Assembly (NCBI GenBank): GCA_015486615.1
Contig: WFRI01000059.1
Location: 1-10,665 of the forward strand
DNA from: Candidatus Omnitrophota bacterium
GTDB lineage: Bacteria > Omnitrophota > Gorgyraeia > Duberdicusellales > Duberdicusellaceae
Direction: 5' to 3'
DNA: 10,665 nt
Numbering within the stretch: position 1 is the stretch's first letter; every line of letters begins with the position of its first letter. Position numbers and translations under genes: made by a program. Positions 1-5,330 of this stretch are shown here, piece by piece. The notes beneath the pieces were generated by a model. The model was not told the origin of the DNA. It searched no databases and saw only the letters and a program-made list of their open reading frames with translations.

Positions 1-91
1 ACCGGGAACATACATCTCTATATTCTTCAATGTGCAAAAGCATAAAGTGTTTTTATGCCGGCAGTGTTTTTTTGCAGAAGTATGTTTGCTT

Positions 92-167
92 GGGGCCGTA
101 GCTCAGCCGGGAGAGCATTACGCTGGCAGCGTAAGGGTCAGGGGTTCAAATCCCCTCGGCTCCACCA
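92..167 (+). tRNA. tRNA-Ala (anticodon GGC), CCA end encoded
   Basis: A full cloverleaf can be folded by eye. The acceptor stem GGGGCCG (92-98) pairs with CGGCTCC (157-163), with one G-T wobble. The anticodon stem TTACG/CGTAA encloses the loop CTGGCAG, which puts anticodon GGC at 125-127. The T arm has a 5-bp stem around TTCAAAT. Discriminator A164 is followed by CCA at 165-167 in the DNA. The GGC anticodon reads GCC and GCU alanine codons. The gene lies 24 bp before a tRNA-Glu gene on the same strand, so the two are probably cotranscribed. No clear promoter is visible in the 91 bases upstream. Confidence 0.97.
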
Positions 168-191
168 AATTTAATTGCCTTGTTATCTTTT

Positions 192-266
192 GGCCCCATC
201 GTCTAGCCCGGCCCAGGACAGGTGGTTCTCAGCCATCAGACACGGGTTCAAATCCCGTTGGGGCTA
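192..266 (+). tRNA. tRNA-Glu (anticodon CTC), no encoded CCA
   Basis: The acceptor stem GGCCCCA (192-198) pairs with TGGGGCT (259-265); its first pair is a G-T wobble. The D arm GTCT/GGAC is typical of tRNA-Glu. The anticodon stem GGTGG/CCATC encloses the loop TTCTCAG, giving anticodon CTC at 228-230. The T stem ACGGG/CCCGT encloses TTCAAAT. Discriminator A266 is followed by TTTT, so the CCA end must be added by the nucleotidyltransferase, unlike in the neighbouring tRNA-Ala. CTC reads the GAG codon; the more common tRNA-Glu(TTC) is not in this window. Confidence 0.95.
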
Positions 267-277
267 TTTTCTAATCA

Positions 278-300
278 AGTGTTCCCTCCTAAAAAACACT
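278..300. repeat. Short hairpin after the tRNA pair
   Basis: AGTGTT (278-283) pairs perfectly with AACACT (295-300) around an 11-base loop that contains CCCTCCT. It lies 11 bases after tRNA-Glu. It could help 3' end formation or processing, but no T-run follows on the + strand, so it is not called a terminator. Confidence 0.35.
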
Positions 301-433
301 GGGCTCTATATCTAAATTAAAATGTCAAATTCAACCAATTCAACCAATCTGTTCAACGTCCAATGTCGAAGGCCGGTTTTTTTAAGATTGCCCCATATTA
401 AAATCAAAAATCAAATATCAAAATTACATATTA

Positions 434-513
434 ACCCCGTTAGAGGTCCCAAAATTTAAGAAGTTTTTAAGAATAAATCTTTCAACCTTTCTTTCTAAGA
501 TTTCTAACGGGGT
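434..513. repeat. Inverted repeat, ACCCCGTTAGA family, copy 1
   Basis: The left arm ACCCCGTTAGA (434-444) and right arm TCTAACGGGGT (503-513) are perfect reverse complements of 11 bp, separated by 58 AT-rich bases. The same arms recur at 1234-1259, 1381-1428 and 8577-8596, so this is a repeat family rather than a chance palindrome. The wide spacing suits a small non-coding mobile element (MITE-like) or a REP-type element. No transposase is present in the window. Confidence 0.7.
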
Positions 514-568
514 AAAAATACAAAATTATAATATATATCTTGAATCATCTTGAATTTTACTTTGCTTG

Positions 569-618
569 CCCTGTGGCGTAGCTTTACGGGGCCTGTCCCG
601 TGGCGAATCTTTACGGGG
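569..618. repeat. Two tandem units ending TTTACGGGG
   Basis: Unit A at 569-591 and unit B at 597-618 share GTGGCG and CTTTACGGGG and differ by one indel and two bases. The start-to-start period is 28 bp. Unit B has 5-bp complementary ends, CCCGT and ACGGG, so its RNA could form a small hairpin. Two units with a 5-bp gap are too few and too close to be a CRISPR. They look like REP-type intergenic repeats. Confidence 0.55.
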
Positions 619-649
619 TAATTTGGAAAACTCTGTGCAATAATAATTC

Positions 650-678
650 TTGACAAAAGAAACAAAAGGTGTTAAACG
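650..678 (+). promoter_or_regulatory. Possible promoter for dfx
   Basis: A perfect -35 hexamer TTGACA lies at 650-655. The best -10 at 16-17 bp spacing is weak (TTAAAC at 672-677 or TAAACG at 673-678, each 3 of 6 to consensus). The dfx start codon lies about 40 bases further on. The call rests mostly on the -35 box and on the lack of any gene just upstream. Confidence 0.3.
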
Positions 679-718
679 AATTTATAAGATAAAGGTGTTT
701 TTATGGAGAGGGGGAGTT

Positions 719-1102
719 ATGGCAGTTAGGATGCAGGTTTATAAATGTGCAAAGTGCGGGAATGTAGTTGAGGTTTTGCGGGGCGGAGGCGGAGAACTTG
801 TTTGCTGTTCAAGTCCTATGGAATTGTTGGAAGAAAAAAAAGCGGATTCTTCAGTCGAAAAGCATGTGCCTTTTATTAAAAAGGAAGGCAGCGGTTACAT
901 AGTTAAAGTTGGCCGAAATGCTTTGCATCCTATGGAAGAAAAACATTACATAGACTGGATAGAGCTTGTTGTTGACGGGATAGTTTATAGAAAGTTCCTT
1001 TCTCCAGGCGGCCAGCCTGAGGCATTTTTTGCTGCGGCTGAAGGTAGAGAGGTCTCAGCCCGGGAGTTATGCAATATTCATGGCTTATGGGTGTCTGAGT
1101 GA
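719..1102 (+). CDS. dfx: Desulfoferrodoxin (superoxide reductase, two-iron type)
   Basis: Reduces superoxide to hydrogen peroxide in the cytoplasm without making oxygen, a typical defence of anaerobes; electrons usually come from rubredoxin-like donors. The 127-residue product has the standard length. The N-terminal desulforedoxin domain carries the Fe(Cys)4 ligands C10, C13, C29 and C30. The catalytic domain shows the Fe(His)4Cys set: H49 within EKHVP, H70 and H76 within LHPMEEKHYI, then C118 and H121 within CNIHGLW. E47 and K48, which shape the active site, are present. The ATG at 719 is chosen because GAGAGGGGG sits just before it and the protein then starts at the usual place. The frame stays open upstream to a TTG at 650, but that would add 23 unrelated residues. 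It appears to be transcribed alone. Confidence 0.96.
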   Translation: MAVRMQVYKCAKCGNVVEVLRGGGGELVCCSSPMELLEEKKADSSVEKHVPFIKKEGSGYIVKVGRNALHPMEEKHYIDWIELVVDGIVYRKFLSPGGQPEAFFAAAEGREVSARELCNIHGLWVSE

Positions 1103-1143
1103 ATGGTTCGTTAGATTTAAAATAAGGCTGTTGGTTGAAATTA

Positions 1144-1233
1144 GTGTTTTATGAAAAAATAGTGGAAGATAATATAGCTTTCCTGCAGGAAAGTGCTGAG
1201 GTATTCTTGAAATATTTTCAGGCAGGAAGTTAA
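1144..1233 (+). CDS. Possible 29-codon mini-ORF or gene remnant
   Basis: A reading frame from GTG at 1144 to TAA at 1231-1233 encodes 29 residues. It reads like an amphipathic helix, rich in E, F, K and L (for example EDNIAFLQESAEVFLKYFQ). No convincing ribosome binding site precedes it. The stop codon is the first three bases of the following hairpin repeat (TAACCCCGTTAG), so the frame may be the tail of a small gene cut by a repeat insertion, or chance. I recognise no family. Confidence 0.15.
   Translation: MFYEKIVEDNIAFLQESAEVFLKYFQAGS
1178..1193. repeat. Perfect 16-bp palindrome
   Basis: CTTTCCTGCAGGAAAG is its own reverse complement. It sits inside the possible mini-ORF at 1144-1233 and is not part of the other repeat families here. 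It could be a protein-binding site, but there is no gene close enough downstream to assign it to. Confidence 0.4.
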
Positions 1234-1259
1234 CCCCGTTAGAGAATTTTCTCTAACGG
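1234..1259. repeat. Compact hairpin, ACCCCGTTAGA family, copy 2
   Basis: CCGTTAGAGAA (1236-1246) pairs with TTCTCTAACGG (1249-1259) over 11 bp with almost no loop. The left flank carries the full TAACCCC end, while the right arm has only two G bases before TTT. Compared with copy 1 (434-513), the spacer has collapsed. On the + strand the hairpin is followed by TTTGCG, which is too weak a T-run for a terminator call. Confidence 0.7.
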
Positions 1260-1271
1260 TTTGCGCTGATT

Positions 1272-1324
1272 TGCCTGTGCGTCGCACGCAGACAGGCCTG
1301 CCTGTGCGTCGCACGCAGACAGGC
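1272..1324. repeat. Two identical 26-bp hairpin units in tandem
   Basis: The units at 1272-1297 and 1299-1324 are identical, separated by a single C, period 27 bp. Each is an imperfect hairpin: GCCTGT then GCGT, loop CGC, ACGC, two bulged bases AG, then ACAGGC. The perfect identity points to a recent duplication or ongoing conversion. With no unique spacers, it is not a CRISPR. The short AGTGGC/GCCACT hairpin follows at once (1325-1341). Confidence 0.8.
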
Positions 1325-1341
1325 AGTGGCATTAAGCCACT
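1325..1341. repeat. Small hairpin next to the tandem units
   Basis: AGTGGC (1325-1330) pairs with GCCACT (1336-1341) around the loop ATTAA. It adjoins the second 26-bp unit and may be part of the same composite element. No T-run follows. Confidence 0.4.
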
Positions 1342-1380
1342 ATCAGCATCTATACTTTCACCACTGACTTTGTCGGCTTG

Positions 1381-1428
1381 CTCTGTTAGAGATAAATTTC
1401 TGACAGGGTGGACTTTTTCTAACGGAGT
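1381..1428. repeat. Decayed ACCCCGTTAGA-family element, copy 3
   Basis: CTCTGTTAGA (1381-1390) faces TCTAACGGAG (1418-1427) as an inverted repeat with one wobble position. An inner pairing, CTGTTAGA with TCTGACAG, is also possible. The arms match the family seen at 434-513 but with base changes in the CCCC end. It ends about 35 bases before the Nudix start codon, so it lies in that gene's 5' region and could affect its expression. Confidence 0.5.
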
Positions 1429-1462
1429 AAAGTTTTAGTATGCAGTTTTTTTAAGGCAGGCA

Positions 1463-1972
1463 ATGAAAAAAGAGTTTAAATTTTGTCCTTTGTGCGGAAG
1501 CAATTTGGCTGTCAGAGATATTGACGGGCGCCTGCGTCCAGTTTGCCCGAAATGCGGATGGGTGCACTATAAAAATCCTTTGCCTGCTTCGGCAGCAGTG
1601 GCAAGGAATAAAGAAGGGAAGTTTGTTTTGGTCAAAAGGGCAATTGCTCCCGGGGCGGGTAAATGGGCTCTCCCGGGCGGATTCGTTGAAATAGGGGAAA
1701 CTCCTGAAGAAGCATGCCTTAGGGAGTTAAAAGAAGAAACGGGGCTGGAAGGGCATATTAGAAGATTGATTGGTGTTTATACCCAGCAAAGCCGGTATTA
1801 TGATACAGTTATTATTATTGGTTATGAAGTGGATGTTACGGGAGGAAATCCCGCTTTGAGTGATGAGGTTAAAGAGTTGAAATTTGTTTCTTCGGATAAT
1901 ATTCCCTTTATTCCATTCTCTTCCCACAGGAAGATATTAGAAACTTTTTTGGCCGGGGAAAGATTGTTATGA
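1463..1972 (+). CDS. Nudix hydrolase with N-terminal zinc ribbon
   Basis: Predicted to hydrolyse a nucleoside diphosphate linked to another group (for example ADP-ribose, NADH or a damaged nucleotide); the exact substrate cannot be read from sequence. Residues 8-31 form a four-Cys zinc ribbon (CPLC, CPKC), then the GWVHYKNP segment typical of this subfamily. The Nudix box fits the GX5EX7REUXEEXGU pattern exactly at residues 73-95 (G73, E79, R87, E88, E91, E92, G94). At 169 residues the length is normal. The ATG at 1463 has an AAGGCAGG site 2 bases before it, which is modest. It stands alone between repeats, 100 bp before the ferredoxin gene. The ribbon resembles that of NudC, but the NudC signature after the Nudix box was not seen, so ADP-ribose-type activity is an equally fair guess. 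Confidence 0.93.
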   Translation: MKKEFKFCPLCGSNLAVRDIDGRLRPVCPKCGWVHYKNPLPASAAVARNKEGKFVLVKRAIAPGAGKWALPGGFVEIGETPEEACLRELKEETGLEGHIRRLIGVYTQQSRYYDTVIIIGYEVDVTGGNPALSDEVKELKFVSSDNIPFIPFSSHRKILETFLAGERLL

Positions 1973-2072
1973 TGATATCTTATGCTTTTATTGCGGGAAT
2001 ATTTGCGCATTTTTAGCAGTCTTGTTTTTTAATGGGTTAAGTTATTGGAATGTTAATTAACAGGAGGTAAAA

Positions 2073-2384
2073 ATGGTTAAGGTAGATAAAAGTATATGCA
2101 AAGGTTGTGGAGCGTGCGTTAATGTGTGTCCTGCAGGGGCAATACAGGTAGTGGATGGGACTGCGGTTGTTGACGGGAGCAAATGTGTTGAGTGCGGCCG
2201 CTGTATTGGCGCCTGCCCCTATGGAGCGATAAGTTTTCCTGCTTCGGAGAGCAAAAGTGCTTTTCCGGGAGGTTATACTCCGCCTTTAGGCGGAGGGGCT
2301 TTCGGCAGAGGAAGAGGCGGCGGCTTTGGCCGCGGCAGAGGCAGAGGAATGGGCAGAGGCCGGGGAAGAGGATTCTTCCGGTAA
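2073..2384 (+). CDS. 2[4Fe-4S] ferredoxin with Arg-Gly-rich C-terminal tail
   Basis: A small electron carrier or Fe-S donor, 103 residues. Two cluster motifs are intact: C9, C12, C15, C19-P and C38, C41, C44, C48-P, the standard pattern for two [4Fe-4S] clusters. After a short linker (residues 56-72), residues 73-103 are almost only Gly, Arg and Phe with one Met, with nine Arg in GRGRG-type repeats and no acidic residue. Such a tail is basic and flexible and recalls RGG/GAR nucleic-acid-binding tails; I do not know a role for it here. AGGAGG before the ATG gives a strong start. The next gene is a Mrp-type Fe-S carrier ATPase 124 bp downstream, so a joint role in cluster handling is likely. 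The tail region is GC- and purine-rich unlike the flanking DNA, but the frame stays open to the TAA. Confidence 0.93.
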   Translation: MVKVDKSICKGCGACVNVCPAGAIQVVDGTAVVDGSKCVECGRCIGACPYGAISFPASESKSAFPGGYTPPLGGGAFGRGRGGGFGRGRGRGMGRGRGRGFFR

Positions 2385-2421
2385 AAAGGCACAGTTGGTT
2401 TTTAATCGTCCTTTCCCGTTG

Positions 2422-2441
2422 AATAATCTAATTAGATTGTT
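2422..2441. promoter_or_regulatory. 20-bp palindrome upstream of mrp
   Basis: The core AATCTAATTAGATT (2425-2438) is a perfect palindrome, and it extends to 20 bp with one mismatch. It lies in the 124-bp gap between the ferredoxin and mrp, about 70 bases before the mrp start. The octamer GAATAATC occurs at its left edge (2421) and again at 2451. It fits a dimeric repressor site, but no regulator is known for it. Confidence 0.3.
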
Positions 2442-2462
2442 TAATAGGGTGAATAATCAGGC

Positions 2463-2488
2463 GGTGCTGTTATAGCAAACAGCGCTGT
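2463..2488 (+). promoter_or_regulatory. Possible hairpin in the mrp leader
   Basis: GGTGCTGTT can pair with AACAGCGCT over 9 bp (two wobbles) around the loop ATAGCA. It ends 4 bases before the GGAGGG ribosome binding site of mrp, so it could influence translation or mark an RNA processing site. No T-run follows, so it is not a terminator. Confidence 0.25.
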
Positions 2489-2508
2489 AATTGGAGGGCT
2501 TAAAATCT

Positions 2509-3354
2509 ATGGGAGCGATGACTGAAGAAGAGAGAAAAGAACAGGATAAACGGCTAAAGGAACGAATGTCTCACTTAAAGCATAAGATTGTTGTAATTAG
2601 TGGTAAAGGCGGTGTCGGCAAAACTACAGTTGCGGTTAATTTATCATACGGATTAGCGCTTAGGGGCAATAGAGTGGGCATTTTGGACGTAGATATTCAC
2701 GGGCCAAATATTGCTAAAATGTTAGGCATTGAAGAAAGAAAACTTACGGGTTCGGACACAGGAATAGAGCCTATCTATGTTATGCCGGGATTAAAAGCAG
2801 TAAGTATTGCATTTTTGCTGGAAGACAAAGATCAGCCGGTTATCTGGCGGGGGCCTCTTAAGATGATAACCATAAAACAATTTTTGTCAGACGTTAATTG
2901 GGGCGAGCTTGACTATTTAATTGTTGACTCTCCTCCCGGGACAGGAGATGAGCCATTAAGCGTATGTCAGCTTATTCCGGATGTAACAGGAGCAGTTATA
3001 GTTACAACACCTCAGGATGTGGCAGTTCTGGATGCAAGGAAGAGTATTTCTTTCGCTAAAAAGTTGAATGTTCCTGTGGCAGGAGTAATTGAGAATATGA
3101 GTGGTTTTGTCTGCCCGTATTGCAAAAAAAGAATAGACCTGTTTGGCACAGGCGGGGGAGAGAAGTCGGCCCGCGAGTTAAATGTTCCCTTTTTAGGAAG
3201 GATACCTGTTGAGCCTGATATTGTGAAGTCTTGTGACTGCGGCCGGCCGTTTGTTGATTTTAAAGAAGGCAGCCAGACAGCGGAATCTATAAACAGAATA
3301 ATTGATAATATTACTGCTTATGTTAAGAGAAATGAACCGCAGGAAAGTTTGTAA
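2509..3354 (+). CDS. mrp: Mrp/NBP35-family Fe-S carrier P-loop ATPase
   Basis: A cytoplasmic ATPase that binds a [4Fe-4S] cluster between the two subunits of a dimer and passes it to client proteins. The deviant Walker A GKGGVGKT lies at residues 32-39, followed by the switch D-V-D-I-H-G-P and the SPPGTGDEP segment. The bridging-cluster motif CPYC lies at 202-205 after NMSGFV; a further CDC is near residue 246. With about 281 residues it lacks the N-terminal MIP18/DUF59 domain of longer Mrp proteins and the Cys-rich N-terminus of eukaryotic NBP35. The ATG at 2509 has GGAGGG ten bases upstream; a TTG at 2491 is possible but contains the binding site, and the ATG at 2518 is an alternative. It follows the ferredoxin and overlaps the next small gene, so a transcript for Fe-S assembly is likely. 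Confidence 0.95.
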   Translation: MGAMTEEERKEQDKRLKERMSHLKHKIVVISGKGGVGKTTVAVNLSYGLALRGNRVGILDVDIHGPNIAKMLGIEERKLTGSDTGIEPIYVMPGLKAVSIAFLLEDKDQPVIWRGPLKMITIKQFLSDVNWGELDYLIVDSPPGTGDEPLSVCQLIPDVTGAVIVTTPQDVAVLDARKSISFAKKLNVPVAGVIENMSGFVCPYCKKRIDLFGTGGGEKSARELNVPFLGRIPVEPDIVKSCDCGRPFVDFKEGSQTAESINRIIDNITAYVKRNEPQESL

Positions 3355-3535
3355 ATGGTATAATGTGTGCCCAATGAAATGGTTCTATGAACGCGGGGCA
3401 ATAGACAAAAAATGGATTGATGACTATTGCTGGGGGGATTATTTAAAATGCACAAGGTATAAGATGGAGGAAAATGGCATTTATCATCCTGATAATATGC
3501 TTCCTGACGGGACAATTGACGATACCTTGGCTTAA
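3332..3535 (+). CDS. Small conserved four-Cys protein, function unknown
   Basis: A 67-residue protein whose start (ATG at 3332) overlaps the end of mrp by 23 bases in another frame, which suggests translational coupling. Its Cys residues C7, C13, C33 and C40 sit within CKWYNVCP and DYCWGDYLKC, a spacing that could bind zinc or an Fe-S cluster. The C-terminal YHPDNMLPDGTID is distinctive. I recall similar short proteins in archaea and thermophilic bacteria, sometimes carrying a doubtful 'uracil-DNA glycosylase' label. It has none of the glycosylase motifs, and the true glycosylase is at 8008. Its place between mrp and a radical SAM gene suggests a role in metal-cluster chemistry, but this is only context. 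An alternative start at 3302 would add an unlikely hydrophobic stretch inside mrp. Confidence 0.82.
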   Translation: MNRRKVCKWYNVCPMKWFYERGAIDKKWIDDYCWGDYLKCTRYKMEENGIYHPDNMLPDGTIDDTLA

Positions 3536-3565
3536 TATTGTTTTTTCGAATGTTGAGGTGTAAAA

Positions 3566-4342
3566 ATGGGTAAAAAAAGTTACAAGTATATCTACGGCCC
3601 TGTGCCTTCATGGAGACTGGGAAGCTCTTTGGGGATAGACCCTATATCAAATGTTGAGAAAATCTGCACTTTTGATTGTGTGTATTGCCAGGTTGGAGAA
3701 ACAAGAATATTGACTGATGAAAGAAAGATGTTTATTCCCGTAGCAGAGATAATCAGAGAATTGAATCTGCTTCCGCCTTTAAATATAGATTATATAACTT
3801 TTTCCGGCAGAGGCGAGCCTACATTAGCCCAAAATTTAGGGCAGATGATAAAAGCAGTAAAGAAAGCAAGGAAGGAAAAAATAGCAGTTCTGACAAATTC
3901 ATCGTTGCTTTACAGAGAAGACGTTCAGCAGGATTTATTATTAGCTGATTTTGTTGTGGCCAAACTTGATGCTTCTTCTCAGGAAGTTTTTGAAGCAGTT
4001 AACAAGCCTATTGAAACAATAGGGTTCAGTGAAGTTCTGAAGGGGATAAAGGACTTCAGGAATATTTACAAAGGGAAGCTTGCGCTGCAGATTATGTTTA
4101 TAGAGGAAAATAAGAACAGTGCGGAAGATATTGCGCAAATTGCAGGAGAAATTAATCCTGACGAGGTGCAGATTAATACTCCTCTTAGGCCATGCAGAGT
4201 CAAGCCCTTGCCTAAGGAGGAGATTGATAATATAGAAAGTTATTTCAGAGGTTTAAATGCTATTTCTGTTTATAAATCTGAAAGGAAAGAAGTTGACCCG
4301 ATTAGTGACAAAGATACGTTAAGAAGAAGGGGAAAAATTTAG
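3566..4342 (+). CDS. Radical SAM protein, COG0731-type
   Basis: The 258-residue protein carries the radical SAM motif C34-x3-C38-x2-C41 (CTFDCVYC), which holds a [4Fe-4S] cluster that cleaves S-adenosylmethionine. The N-terminal YGPVPSWRLGSSLGIDP is the hallmark of the COG0731 group, related to the catalytic domain of the archaeal wyosine enzyme TYW1. The second motif FSGRGEPT lies at residues 79-86. It lacks the flavodoxin domain of eukaryotic TYW1, and wyosine is not made in most bacteria, so the substrate is unknown. GAGGTG upstream supports the ATG at 3566. It sits 30 bp after the small Cys protein and 3 bp before the DUF89 gene, so these are probably one transcript. Confidence 0.92.
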   Translation: MGKKSYKYIYGPVPSWRLGSSLGIDPISNVEKICTFDCVYCQVGETRILTDERKMFIPVAEIIRELNLLPPLNIDYITFSGRGEPTLAQNLGQMIKAVKKARKEKIAVLTNSSLLYREDVQQDLLLADFVVAKLDASSQEVFEAVNKPIETIGFSEVLKGIKDFRNIYKGKLALQIMFIEENKNSAEDIAQIAGEINPDEVQINTPLRPCRVKPLPKEEIDNIESYFRGLNAISVYKSERKEVDPISDKDTLRRRGKI

Positions 4343-4345
4343 CTT

Positions 4346-5311
4346 ATGAGAACTTATTTAGACTGTATTCCCTGTTTTTTTAAACAAGCCCTTGAGGCCG
4401 CAAGGATAGCCGGTGCTGATGAGAGAACACAGAGAAAAATATTAAATGAGCTGTCAGAGAAACTTTCATCCTTTTCTTTGTCTTCTTCTCCTCCTCAGAT
4501 GGGAAGGATTATCTATGGAATGGTTAAGGATATAACAGGCAAGTATGACCCGTATGCAAAAATAAAGAAGAAAAGCAATGATACTGCCTTAAGGATGTAT
4601 CCTAAGATAAAGAAAAGAGTAGATATGTCTTCTGACAGGCTGCTGGCAGCGGTTAAATTAGCTATAGCGGGCAATATTATTGATTATGGCGTAAAGAATT
4701 CTTTGAATACAGGGTTTGTTGGAAGAATACTGTCCAATGGAGTTGATGCGGAGTTAGAAAAGATTTTAGATGAGGAAAATGAAATTGTTAAACCGGGAGA
4801 TGAAAGGTTCTTTAACTATTCGGAATTTAAGCATACTTTAAGAAAATCAGATACTATTCTTTATCTTGCTGACAACACGGGAGAAACGGTTTTTGACCGG
4901 GTTCTTATTGAGGAAATAAAGAATATTGACAAGAGCAAGAAGATTTTTTATGCTGTTAAAGAGAAACCTATTATTAATGATGCTTTGGCAGAAGATGCTT
5001 ATGCCTGCGGCATTGATAAATTAGCAGAAGTTATTTCTTCGGGTTCGGATGCTCCGGGGACAATTCTTTCTTTGTGCTCAAAGAAATTCTTAGCAATATA
5101 CAAAAAAGCCGATATGGTTATCAGCAAAGGACAGGGTAATTTTGAATCATTATCTTCTGCCGAAAGAGATATTTTCTTCCTATTTATGGCTAAGTGTTAT
5201 GTGATAGCTAATGATGTTGGCTGCAGCCTGGGAGAAATAGTTCTGCTGTTTCATCAATATGCGGCTAATGGTATGAATACAGTAACAGCAAACAGCGCTG
5301 TAGCGGATTAA
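4346..5311 (+). CDS. DUF89 (ARMT1-like) metal-dependent phosphatase
   Basis: A 321-residue member of the DUF89 family, metal-dependent phosphatases thought to remove damaged or surplus sugar phosphates and related metabolites. The N-terminal C7-I-P-C10 points to the prokaryotic subfamily with an N-terminal Cys pair. Metal and phosphate residues are visible: the GNIID segment (109-113), D176-N177-T178-G179-E180 with D184 (DNTGETVFD), and SKGQGNFE (260-267). The start lies 3 bp after the stop of the radical SAM gene, so it is in the same operon and translation may be coupled. Pairing with a radical SAM protein suggests that both act on one metabolite, but none can be named. The last codons share a 16-base string with the mrp leader (2474-2489), which is probably chance. 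Confidence 0.93.
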   Translation: MRTYLDCIPCFFKQALEAARIAGADERTQRKILNELSEKLSSFSLSSSPPQMGRIIYGMVKDITGKYDPYAKIKKKSNDTALRMYPKIKKRVDMSSDRLLAAVKLAIAGNIIDYGVKNSLNTGFVGRILSNGVDAELEKILDEENEIVKPGDERFFNYSEFKHTLRKSDTILYLADNTGETVFDRVLIEEIKNIDKSKKIFYAVKEKPIINDALAEDAYACGIDKLAEVISSGSDAPGTILSLCSKKFLAIYKKADMVISKGQGNFESLSSAERDIFFLFMAKCYVIANDVGCSLGEIVLLFHQYAANGMNTVTANSAVAD

Positions 5312-5330
5312 AGTTTATCTTTAGTTATTT

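Larger units (their letters stand above)
267..718. other. Gene-poor, repeat-rich spacer between the tRNAs and dfx
   Basis: No convincing coding sequence is visible on either strand in these 452 bases. The stretch is AT-rich with simple-looking runs. It holds two copies of ATTCAACCA in tandem (329-346), an inverted repeat with arms ACCCCGTTAGA and TCTAACGGGGT (434-513), and two near-identical tandem units ending in TTTACGGGG (569-618). A possible dfx promoter (650-678) closes the stretch. It reads as a landing area for small dispersed repeats. Confidence 0.7.
1103..1462. other. Repeat-rich spacer between dfx and the Nudix gene
   Basis: These 360 bases hold no recognisable gene. They contain a possible 29-codon reading frame (1144-1233), a perfect 16-bp palindrome (1178-1193), an ACCCCGTTAGA-family hairpin (1234-1259), two tandem 26-bp hairpin units (1272-1324), a small AGTGGC/GCCACT hairpin (1325-1341), and a decayed ACCCCGTTAGA-family copy (1381-1428). 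Nearly the whole stretch is structured, which suggests repeated small insertions. Confidence 0.7.

Noticed and set aside
32..274. 80-residue open frame over the start of the window
   Set aside because: It runs straight through both tRNA genes; the cloverleafs explain the sequence and there is no ribosome binding site.
1234..1259. Intrinsic terminator for dfx
   Set aside because: The stem is good but it lies over 130 bases after the gene and lacks a T-run; the same sequence recurs as a dispersed repeat.
1272..1324. CRISPR array
   Set aside because: Only two units one base apart, each a self-palindrome, with no unique spacers and no cas genes.
2192..2422. Arg-rich open frame in another phase within the ferredoxin gene
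   Set aside because: It is a shadow of the Gly/Arg low-complexity tail. The ferredoxin frame has intact cluster motifs and a strong ribosome binding site.
2474..2489. Sixteen-base string AGCAAACAGCGCTGTA shared by the mrp leader and the end of the DUF89 gene (about 5286-5301)
   Set aside because: One copy is coding and the string holds a short self-palindrome; a chance match is the simplest reading and no element boundaries are visible.
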